Of a stretch of DNA of 9,244 nt, positions 1 through 5,156 are shown one piece after another (the stretch's first letter is position 1; every line of letters begins with the position of its first letter). The position numbers and the translations under genes were made by a program. Source of the DNA: CG2-30-68-42 sp037440385 (lineage in GTDB: Bacteria > Pseudomonadota > Gammaproteobacteria > Burkholderiales > Rhodocyclaceae); contig JBBIUI010000088.1 of the NCBI GenBank assembly GCA_037440385.1, positions 1 to 9,244 of the forward strand. The letters are read 5' to 3'. The notes beneath the pieces were generated by a model that had not been told where the DNA came from, made no database searches, and worked only from the letters and a program-made list of their open reading frames with translations.

Positions 1-293
1 GTTTCAGGCAGGTAAGAAGCTCAGCGGTGTGGACCGGCTGCAAGGACTCGATGGCTTTCAGCTCGAGCACGAGGCATTCATCCACCAGCAGATCGACACG
101 CAGCCCCGCTTCGATGGTTTTACCGTTGTAGTGAACTGGCAGGACAAGTTGCCGCTGGACTTTGATGCCGCGCTGCTCGAGAGTCATATGCCAGGCAGGC
201 TTCATAAACCGATTCAAGCAGTCCCGGACCGGGTGCGCCATGGACTTTGATCACCGAGTCGACGACGACCTTCGACGCCTCATTGGCATTCAT
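1..293 (-). pseudogene. GxxExxY family protein, frameshifted and cut by the window edge
   Basis: The N-terminal part (293 down to about 188) reads MNANEASKVVVDSVIKVHG, then GPGLLESVYEACLAY, which carries the G-x-x-E-x-x-Y signature (GLLESVY) that names this family of small proteins of unknown biochemical role. In that frame the protein then derails and stops at 120-122. The expected continuation (LEQRGIKVQRQLVLPVHYNG, later RVDLLVDECLVLELKA and LQPVHTAELLTCLK) is in another frame and open to the left edge. One extra base near 180-188 explains the switch. The second frame has its own ATG at 187-185, so a C-terminal fragment could be made separately. The DLLV...LELKA core resembles PD-(D/E)XK nuclease-like folds; that is inference. 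The gene lies 47 bases after trpD in the same direction. Its G+C (34/60 in bases 1-60) is below that of trpD, suggesting acquired DNA. A sequencing or assembly indel cannot be excluded. Confidence 0.8.
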
Positions 294-301
294 CAAGAAT
301 T

Positions 302-328
302 TCCTTTGCGCTCTTTGCGTCCTTTGCG
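302..328 (-). repeat. Three 9-bp tandem repeats (CGCAAAGGA type) before the GxxExxY gene
   Basis: On the minus strand the spacer between trpD and the GxxExxY gene reads CGCAAAGGA, CGCAAAGAG, CGCAAAGGA in immediate succession; the outer copies are identical and the middle one differs at two positions. The last copy supplies an AAGGA eight bases before the ATG at 293, so the repeat also serves as the apparent ribosome binding site. From memory, similar CGCAAAGGA runs recur in front of GxxExxY genes in unrelated bacteria; I could not check this here. Confidence 0.75.
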
Positions 329-340
329 GTGAGTCTTGCC

Positions 341-1366
341 TTACCCGAATTTCCGCGTGAATCGCACGAACTCGTCGAGCTTCGCGCGCGCCGCGCCGCT
401 GGCGATGACTTCGCGCGCCTTCCGGATGCCTGCGCCGATATCGCCGACCAGGTTCGCCGTGTAGAGCGCCGCGCCGGCATTGAAGGTGACGATCTCGCGC
501 GCCACGCCCGGTTCGTTGCCGAGCGCGCCAAGCAGCATCGCCTTCGATTCCTCGGCGCCGGACACCCGCAGGCTGCGGTTCGAGACCATCTGCAGGCCGA
601 AGTCCTCGGGATGGATCTCGTATTCGCGGATGTCTCCGTCCTGCAGTTCCCCGACCATCGTCGCCGCGCCGAGCGAGATCTCGTCCATGCCGTCCTTGCC
701 CCACACGACCAGCACGTGCTGCGCGCCGAGCCGCTGCATCACCCGCACCTGGATGCCGACGAGATCCGGATGGAATACGCCCATCAGCGTGTTCGGCGCG
801 CCGGCCGGGTTGGTCAGCGGCCCGAGGATGTTGAAGATCGTGCGCACGCCCATCTCGCGTCGCACCGGTGCGACGTTCTTCATCGCCGGGTGGTGGTTGG
901 GTGCGAACATGAAGCCCATGCCGGTCGCGCGGATGCATTCGGCGACCTGCTGCGCGTGCAGATCGATCTTCGCACCGAGGGCCTCGAGCACGTCGGCGGA
1001 ACCGGACTTCGACGACACGCCCCGGTTGCCGTGCTTGGCCACCGTCGCGCCGGCGGCCGCGGCGACGAAGGCGGACGCGGTGGAGATGTTGAAGGTGTGC
1101 GCGGCGTCTCCTCCGGTGCCGACGACGTCGAGGAAGTGCGCATCGTGCGGCACCTCCACCCTCGTGCACAACTCCCGCATCACGGTGGCGGCCGCGGCGA
1201 TCTCGCCGATGGTCTCTTTCTTCGTGCGCAGCCCGGCGAGGATCGCGGCGGTCATGACCGGCGAAATCTCGCCCTTCATGATCAGCCGCATCAGTTGCAG
1301 CATCTCGTCGTGGAAGATCTCGCGGTGCTCGATCGTACGCTGCAGGGCTTCTTGGGGGGTGATCAT
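341..1366 (-). CDS. trpD: Anthranilate phosphoribosyltransferase
   Basis: Second step of tryptophan synthesis: transfers the phosphoribosyl group of PRPP to anthranilate, giving phosphoribosylanthranilate. It is a cytosolic enzyme, usually a homodimer. The 341-residue protein has the normal length of a stand-alone TrpD with no fused amidotransferase. Visible motifs are the PRPP loop GTGGD (83-87), KHGNRGVSSKSGSAD (111-125), the anthranilate-site stretch NHHPAMKNVAPVRREMGVRTIFN (157-179, split here by function rather than sequence) and GKDGMDEIS (223-231), whose D228 and E229 should bind magnesium. The N-terminal helices and the alpha/beta domain are intact, with no frameshift. The start is the ATG at 1366; its Shine-Dalgarno is weak. 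It is the third enzyme gene of trpE-trpG-trpD but is separated from trpG by a toxin-antitoxin pair, 22 bases after the toxin stop. Expression may therefore depend partly on the module's own promoter; that is inference. Confidence 0.97.
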   Translation of the reverse strand: MITPQEALQRTIEHREIFHDEMLQLMRLIMKGEISPVMTAAILAGLRTKKETIGEIAAAATVMRELCTRVEVPHDAHFLDVVGTGGDAAHTFNISTASAFVAAAAGATVAKHGNRGVSSKSGSADVLEALGAKIDLHAQQVAECIRATGMGFMFAPNHHPAMKNVAPVRREMGVRTIFNILGPLTNPAGAPNTLMGVFHPDLVGIQVRVMQRLGAQHVLVVWGKDGMDEISLGAATMVGELQDGDIREYEIHPEDFGLQMVSNRSLRVSGAEESKAMLLGALGNEPGVAREIVTFNAGAALYTANLVGDIGAGIRKAREVIASGAARAKLDEFVRFTRKFG

Positions 1367-1388
1367 GGTCGATGTCCGATAGTCGGGT

Positions 1389-1793
1389 TTAGATGGAGAG
1401 CAGTAGGCCTACCTTGCGTGCCGCCAGTTTCAGGCCGCCGTCGATGCAGGCCAGCGGGATGCCGAGACGCAGCGCCAGTTCGAGATAAGTGGCGTCGTAC
1501 GCGGAAAGGTTGAATTGCCTGGCCAGGTCGTGCAGGCGGGCTGGAGTGGGGGCTTGGTGGTCAACGACGAGACCTAGCAGTTCCACTCGGGCCAGGATGC
1601 CGGCGGCGAAGCCGGCCTTGAGCAGGCGCTGCCGCTCCAGCTTCAGTACGACGGTGGTGAATTCGGATACCCAGAGCGAGGGGACATGGGCGGTTTCCGA
1701 GCCGAGCCGGTCGAGGATCGTCTCGCTGTAGCGGGTCGCTTCGTCGGGCAGGAACCAGCGCGCCACGACGGAGCAGTCCGCGACGAACGCCAT
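1389..1793 (-). CDS. vapC: PIN-domain toxin (VapC-type ribonuclease)
   Basis: A 134-residue PIN-domain protein, the toxin half of a type II toxin-antitoxin pair. Such toxins are magnesium-dependent endoribonucleases that cut tRNA or rRNA when the antitoxin is lost. The four acidic active-site positions are all present: D6 in VADCSVVARWF, E44 in WVSEFTTVVL, D100 in LSAYDATYLELA and D118 in ACIDGGLKLAARK. The length is normal for VapC and nothing suggests inactivation. Its ATG overlaps the antitoxin TGA by one base (ATGA), implying translational coupling so that antitoxin is made first. The RNA target cannot be read from sequence. It sits inside the trp operon between trpG and trpD. One sample of its DNA (38/60 G+C at 1441-1500) is less GC-rich than trpD. 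Confidence 0.9.
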   Translation of the reverse strand: MAFVADCSVVARWFLPDEATRYSETILDRLGSETAHVPSLWVSEFTTVVLKLERQRLLKAGFAAGILARVELLGLVVDHQAPTPARLHDLARQFNLSAYDATYLELALRLGIPLACIDGGLKLAARKVGLLLSI

Positions 1794-2044
1794 CAGCGCC
1801 GCCCCGCCTCGATCATGCTGCGCAGGTCGATCTTGCCGGTTCGGCAGTTGGCGCGGAAGTCGCGCAACTCGGCGACGGTACGCGCCATGCGTCCTGGATC
1901 GACAGCCTGGTTCGTTGCGGCCGAAATTACCAGCGCTACCGGCCGCCCCCGCCGGGAAAGCGTGACCGGGCGGCCAGCCTCGGCTTCGCGGACGACGTTG
2001 GAAAGGTCGTTGCGGGCTTCGGCGATGGAGTAGGTCTTGTCCAT
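1793..2044 (-). CDS. Antitoxin, Phd/YefM family
   Basis: The partner of the downstream PIN toxin: it should bind and inhibit the toxin and repress their shared promoter. The N-terminal part reads YSIAEARNDLSNVVREAEAG followed by VTLSRRGRPVALVIS, the standard Phd/YefM DNA-binding fold. The C-terminal 40 residues (ending DLRSMIEAGRR) would be the toxin-binding tail. I chose the ATG at 2044 (83 residues) because it has GGA seven bases upstream and leads straight into the family's usual N-terminus. An in-frame ATG at 2059 would add MSELT but has no ribosome binding site and lies within the operator palindrome. The pair is VapBC-like by its toxin, though this antitoxin family is also paired with other toxins. 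The gene begins about 50 bases after the trpG stop. Confidence 0.88.
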   Translation of the reverse strand: MDKTYSIAEARNDLSNVVREAEAGRPVTLSRRGRPVALVISAATNQAVDPGRMARTVAELRDFRANCRTGKIDLRSMIEAGRR

Positions 2045-2058
2045 GGTGAGTTCCGACA

Positions 2059-2076
2059 TGGCTATCTAGATAGCCA
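2059..2076 (-). promoter_or_regulatory. Perfect 18-bp palindrome, probable antitoxin operator
   Basis: TGGCTATCTAGATAGCCA is identical to its own reverse complement over all 18 bases. It stands just before the antitoxin gene, ending in the first possible ATG (2059), and directly downstream of a promoter-like -10 box. Phd/YefM antitoxins, alone or with their toxin, repress their operons by binding short palindromes in this position. The assignment as operator is inference from position and symmetry. Confidence 0.7.
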
Positions 2077-2077
2077 G

Positions 2078-2106
2078 ATTATCCGAGGTTCCCTCTACGG
2101 CTGCAA
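2078..2106 (-). promoter_or_regulatory. Candidate internal promoter of the toxin-antitoxin module
   Basis: On the minus strand TTGCAG (3 of 6 to the -35 consensus, including the TTG) is separated by exactly 17 bases from GATAAT (5 of 6 to the -10 consensus, at 2083-2078). The -35 box lies in the last codons of trpG. Transcription would begin about 2071, inside the palindrome at 2059-2076, so a repressor bound there would block it. The start would leave about 27 bases before the preferred antitoxin ATG at 2044. Confidence 0.5.
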
Positions 2107-2658
2107 GAAGTTCCGCAGCAGCTCGTGGCCGTGCTCGGTCAGGATCGATTCGGGGTGGAACTGCACGCCTTCCACCTCGAACGTCCGGTGACGCACGCCC
2201 ATGATCTCGCCGTCCTCGCTCCATGCGCTCACCTCGAGGCACTCCGGCAGCGACGCGCGCTCGATCGCGAGCGAGTGGTAGCGGACGGCCGCGAGCGGAT
2301 CGGGCAGGCCGCGGAACACGCCGCGGCCATCGTGCCCGATCTGCGAGCGCTTGCCGTGCATGACCCGCGCGGCATGCACGATGCGCGCGCCGAACGCGGC
2401 ACCGATCGCCTGATGCCCCAGGCATACGCCGAGGATGGGCAGCGTGCCGGCGAACTCGCGGATCAGCGCCACCGAGATGCCTGCCTGATCGGGCGCACAC
2501 GGTCCGGGCGAGATCACGATCCGCTCGGGGCGCAGCGCGGCGATCTCGGCGAGCACCAGCTCGTCGTTGCGGAACACCTTCACCTGCGCGCCCAGCTCGC
2601 CGAAGTACTGCACGAGGTTGTAGGTGAAGGAATCGTAGTTGTCGATCATCAGCAGCAT
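2095..2658 (-). CDS. trpG: Anthranilate synthase component II (glutamine amidotransferase)
   Basis: Releases ammonia from glutamine and hands it to TrpE for anthranilate formation from chorismate. The 187-residue class I amidotransferase is complete: N-terminal LLMIDNYDSFTYNLVQYFGE, oxyanion region ISPGPCAPDQAG (49-60), nucleophile C79 in GVCLGHQ, and the rest of the triad at H168 and E170 in VQFHPES. The stretch MHGKRSQIGHDGRGVF (100-115) is typical of TrpG/PabA. The protein may also serve folate synthesis as PabA, as in many bacteria; the trp context favours TrpG as the main role. The start is the ATG at 2658, matching the usual N-terminus. Its Shine-Dalgarno (AGGA about ten bases upstream) is mediocre. 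It follows trpE after a 135-base gap, longer than the tight spacing common in trp operons. Confidence 0.96.
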   Translation of the reverse strand: MLLMIDNYDSFTYNLVQYFGELGAQVKVFRNDELVLAEIAALRPERIVISPGPCAPDQAGISVALIREFAGTLPILGVCLGHQAIGAAFGARIVHAARVMHGKRSQIGHDGRGVFRGLPDPLAAVRYHSLAIERASLPECLEVSAWSEDGEIMGVRHRTFEVEGVQFHPESILTEHGHELLRNFLQP

Positions 2659-2793
2659 GGTGCGGCGGTCCTGTCGTTTCGTAGGGCGATGGTTCCGGAC
2701 GATCCGCTTCGATCCCCGCGCGGATCACCGCGGACCCCGCGTCGACGGCCCGCCGCGTCGAGGCAACTCGCCGTGACCGTGCGGTTCATCGCA
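2659..2793 (-). other. 135-base trpE-trpG spacer with a short inverted repeat
   Basis: The spacer holds GATCCGC (2701-2707) facing GCGGATC (2720-2726), a perfect 7-bp stem around a 12-base loop, with no T-run after it on the minus strand, so it is not a standard terminator. A 46-codon frame (2789-2649) overlaps the trpG start, but I see no ribosome binding site or family resemblance and do not call it a gene. Confidence 0.4.
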
Positions 2794-4269
2794 TCAATCC
2801 AGTCGCGTATCCAGCCCCGCCTCGGCCATCTCCGCGGCGCGCAGCAGCGCGCGGGCCTTGTTGCGCGTCTCCTGCCATTCGGCGGCCGGGTCGGAGTCGA
2901 ACACGATGCCGGCTCCCGCCTGCACGTGCAGCATGCCGTCCTTGACGAGCGCGGTGCGGATCGCGATCGCGAGGTCCATGTCGCCGTTGAAGGCGAGGTA
3001 GCCGACCGCGCCGGCATAGATTCCGCGCCGGACCGGTTCGAGTTCGTCGATGATCTGCATCGCCCGCACCTTGGGCGCGCCCGACACGGTGCCGGCCGGG
3101 AAACTCGCGCGCAACACCGCGAGCGCGTCCAGGCCGGGCGCAAGGCGGCCCTCGACGTTGGACACGAGGTGCATGACGTGAGAATAGCGCTCGATGACGA
3201 AGCGCTCGGTCACGCGCACCGAGCCGGTCACCGCCACCCGCCCGACGTCGTTGCGGCCCAGATCGAGCAGCATCAGGTGCTCGGCGCGCTCCTTCTCGTC
3301 GGCGGCCAGTTCCTCGGCGAGCGCCGCATCCTCGGCCGCGCTCGCCCCGCGCGGCCGCGTGCCGGCGATCGGTCGCAGCGTCACCGCATCGCCTTCGAGC
3401 CGCACCAGGATCTCCGGCGAGGCGCCGACCACCTGGAAGTCGTCGAAGTCGAAATAGAACATGTAGGGCGAGGGGTTCAGCGTGCGCAGCGCCCGGTAGA
3501 GCGCGAGCGGCTCGGCGCCAAAAGGCTTCGACAGCCGCTGCGAGAGCACGACCTGCATGATGTCGCCGTCGATGATGTACTGGCGGGCGCGCGCGACCGC
3601 CTGCTTGAACGCGTCCTCGCCGAAGCCCGAATGCGCCGGCTGCGGCACGCACGGGCGCTCCTGCGGGACGTCGACCGGCGCACGCAGCCGCTCGAGCAGC
3701 GACGCGAGCCGCTCGCGCGCCTTGTGCCAGGCGCCCGGCACGCCCGGCTCCGCATACACGACCAGCGTCAGCTTGCCCGAGAGGTTGTCGACGATCGCGA
3801 TCTCCTCCGACAGCAGCAGCAGGATGTCGGGCGTGCCGAGATCGTCCGGCTTGCCGGTCGCAGCCAGTTTCGGCTCGATGTTGCGCACCGTGTCGTAGGC
3901 GAAGCAGCCGACCAGGCCACCGCAGAAGCGCGGCAGTCCGGGCCGTGCGGCAACCCGGAAACGGGCCATGAATTCGGCCACGAAGGCGAGCGGATCGCAA
4001 TCCTCGCGCCGCTCGGCGATTCGGTTGCCGTTGAGCACCAGCACGTCGCGCCCGTAGGCCGCGATGCGGGTGGGCGAAGCCAGCCCGATGAAGGAATAGC
4101 GGCCGAAGCGCTCGCCGCCATGCACCGATTCGAGCAGATAGGTGTAGGGCTCGCGCGAGAGCTTGAGGTAGATCGACAGCGGCGTGTCGAGGTCGGCGAA
4201 GGTTTCCAGAACGACCGGGATGCGGTTGTATCCCTGGCCGGCGAGGCGATTGAATTCCGATTCGGTCAT
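2794..4269 (-). CDS. trpE: Anthranilate synthase component I
   Basis: Catalyses the first committed step of tryptophan synthesis, chorismate to anthranilate, using ammonia delivered by TrpG. The 491-residue protein has the usual length. The N-terminal domain carries the tryptophan feedback site: LLES at 45-48 with RYSFIG at 57-62, so the enzyme is probably inhibited by tryptophan. The chorismate-binding domain shows PIAGTRPRG (300-308), DLGRNDVGRV (336-345), FPAGTVSGAPK (390-400), GIYAGAVGY (416-424) and AGAGIV (451-456). Together these distinguish TrpE from PabB and isochorismate synthases. There is no fused TrpG domain. The ATG at 4269 has a good GGAG five bases upstream. The 138-base gap before it contains a Trp-rich leader frame, which suggests that transcription into trpE is adjusted to charged tRNA-Trp. 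Confidence 0.98.
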   Translation of the reverse strand: MTESEFNRLAGQGYNRIPVVLETFADLDTPLSIYLKLSREPYTYLLESVHGGERFGRYSFIGLASPTRIAAYGRDVLVLNGNRIAERREDCDPLAFVAEFMARFRVAARPGLPRFCGGLVGCFAYDTVRNIEPKLAATGKPDDLGTPDILLLLSEEIAIVDNLSGKLTLVVYAEPGVPGAWHKARERLASLLERLRAPVDVPQERPCVPQPAHSGFGEDAFKQAVARARQYIIDGDIMQVVLSQRLSKPFGAEPLALYRALRTLNPSPYMFYFDFDDFQVVGASPEILVRLEGDAVTLRPIAGTRPRGASAAEDAALAEELAADEKERAEHLMLLDLGRNDVGRVAVTGSVRVTERFVIERYSHVMHLVSNVEGRLAPGLDALAVLRASFPAGTVSGAPKVRAMQIIDELEPVRRGIYAGAVGYLAFNGDMDLAIAIRTALVKDGMLHVQAGAGIVFDSDPAAEWQETRNKARALLRAAEMAEAGLDTRLD

Positions 4270-4298
4270 GACGACTCCACGAGGACTGGACGACGGGT

Positions 4299-4347
4299 GC
4301 GCGGGCAGGCGCCGCGCCGGCGGCGGGCTAGCGGCGCCAGGGGCGCC
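4299..4347 (-). promoter_or_regulatory. Mutually exclusive hairpins of a possible trp attenuator
   Basis: On the minus strand three pairings compete. Pairing 1:2 is GGCGCC (4347-4342) with GGCGCC (4338-4333), lying over the Trp codons with a tight 3-base loop. Pairing 2:3 is GGCGCCGC (4338-4331) with GCGGCGCC (4315-4308), a perfect 8-bp stem. Pairing 3:4 is GCGCGG (4317-4312) with CCGCGC (4304-4299), a 6-bp stem with a 7-base loop. This is the textbook attenuator topology. No T-run follows 3:4, so an intrinsic terminator is not shown; Rho or a translational effect would be needed. Chance pairing is a real risk in such GC-rich DNA. Confidence 0.45.
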
Positions 4348-4411
4348 AGCGCCACGGCCGGATGCGGTCGGCGGCCGCAGGCTTCGCGTCGTTCAGTTGC
4401 GTGTGTGTCAC
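4328..4411 (-). CDS. trpL: Predicted trp operon leader peptide
   Basis: A 27-codon frame starting with GTG lies between gph and trpE. It begins MTHTQLNDAK and ends RPWRWRPWRR, with Trp codons at positions 20, 22 and 25. Three TGG codons within six, just before the stop and 58 bases before trpE, is the hallmark of leader peptides at which a ribosome stalls when charged tRNA-Trp is scarce. The GTG overlaps the gph stop codon (GTGA). Its own Shine-Dalgarno is weak, so it may be translated by ribosomes finishing gph. Alternating secondary structures overlap and follow the Trp codons. Such leaders are established for trp operons of enteric bacteria and rhizobia; assignment here rests on position and codon content only. 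Arg and Pro codons around the Trp codons fit the GC-rich background, but clustered TGG does not. Confidence 0.65.
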   Translation of the reverse strand: MTHTQLNDAKPAAADRIRPWRWRPWRR

Positions 4412-5148
4412 GTGCGTTCGGACTCGCTGCAGGACTCCCCGCTCGCCGCGCGGTTGATCGACTCGATGCGCCGCGCCGCGTCGTCGAGGCTCGCCACTAT
4501 AGCATCGCAATCGAGGCTGCGCACGTCGCGGCCTTCGTCGTAGCCGTAAGGCACGCACAGCACGCGGATGCCCGCCGCGCGCGCGGCCTGCACGTCGTTG
4601 ATCGAGTCTCCGATGTGCAGCGTGTCGCGCGGCTCGACGCCCAGCGCCCGGCACAGGTGCAGCAGCGGCGCCGGATCGGGTTTCTTGCGTGCGAGCGTGT
4701 CGCCGCACGCGAGCGCCGAAAAATAGCGGTCGAGGCCCTTCATCGCGAGCAGCGGACGCGCGAACGCGCCCGCCTTGTTGGTCACGCAACCGAGCGGCAG
4801 CCCCATCGCGCGCAGCCGCTCGAGCCCATCGATGACGCCGGGATAGATCGACGTGTGCGTGCCATTGACCGCCGCGTACCGGCGCCGGAACGCGAGCATC
4901 GCGCGCTCGTGGAGTTGCCCGTGCGCCCGATCCGTTCGATCCGCCCGGTCCGTTCGATCCGCCCCCAGGCAGCGGCTCACCAGGTTCTCGATGCCCTTGC
5001 CGACGAACGCGCGGATGCGCGCGGCACCGAGCGGCGCACGGCCCAGCTCGCGCAGCATCGCATCGGCCGCCTCCGACAGATCGGGCACGGTGTCGAGCAG
5101 CGTGCCGTCGAGGTCGATCAGCACGCCGCGAACCGCCGCCCCGGGCAT
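4408..5148 (-). CDS. gph: Phosphoglycolate phosphatase, HAD superfamily
   Basis: Hydrolyses 2-phosphoglycolate to glycolate, a housekeeping step that removes the product of damaged DNA ends or of Rubisco oxygenation. The 246-residue HAD protein shows all four motifs: DLDGTLLDT with nucleophile D12 and D14, T123 in VTNK, K156 in RKKPDPAPLL, and D181/D185 in GDSINDVQAA. The helical cap after the first motif contains an unusual low-complexity stretch, DRTDRADRTDRA (64-75), made by a DNA repeat. The ATG at 5148 is eight bases after the rpe stop. A TTG overlapping that stop is an alternative start four codons earlier. The C-terminal tail (SGESCSESERT) overlaps the predicted trp leader start. HAD phosphatases vary in substrate; the rpe-gph-trpE context supports Gph. 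Confidence 0.93.
   Translation of the reverse strand: MPGAAVRGVLIDLDGTLLDTVPDLSEAADAMLRELGRAPLGAARIRAFVGKGIENLVSRCLGADRTDRADRTDRAHGQLHERAMLAFRRRYAAVNGTHTSIYPGVIDGLERLRAMGLPLGCVTNKAGAFARPLLAMKGLDRYFSALACGDTLARKKPDPAPLLHLCRALGVEPRDTLHIGDSINDVQAARAAGIRVLCVPYGYDEGRDVRSLDCDAIVASLDDAARRIESINRAASGESCSESERT
4496..4504 (-). promoter_or_regulatory. Candidate extended -10 box for the trp leader transcript
   Basis: Within the 3' end of gph the minus strand reads TGCTATAGT, an extended -10 (TGn) followed by TATAGT, 5 of 6 to consensus. No good -35 lies 16-18 bases upstream. It would start a transcript near 4489, about 78 bases before the leader GTG, a suitable distance for an attenuator. It is also ordinary coding sequence, so this is weak. 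Confidence 0.22.
4926..4961 (-). repeat. 18-bp tandem duplication inside gph (four 9-bp units)
   Basis: Two adjacent 18-bp copies (4926-4943 and 4944-4961) differ at one base; each is itself two related 9-bp units. On the coding strand every unit encodes Asp-Arg-Thr or Asp-Arg-Ala, giving (DRT-DRA) twice in the cap domain. Because the units are multiples of three, changes in copy number keep the gene in frame. Confidence 0.85.
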
Positions 5149-5156
5149 CGCCGCGC

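Noticed and set aside
29..250. 73-codon plus-strand frame at the left edge
   Set aside because: It is the reverse strand of the GxxExxY gene, whose family motifs are clear on the minus strand.
329..1513. 394-codon plus-strand frame opposite trpD
   Set aside because: Shadow of trpD codon structure; Arg/His/Ala-rich, no domain, and no supporting ribosome binding site.
2649..2789. 46-codon frame between trpE and trpG
   Set aside because: No Shine-Dalgarno, no resemblance to known small proteins, no Trp-codon cluster, and it overlaps the trpG start; chance is sufficient.
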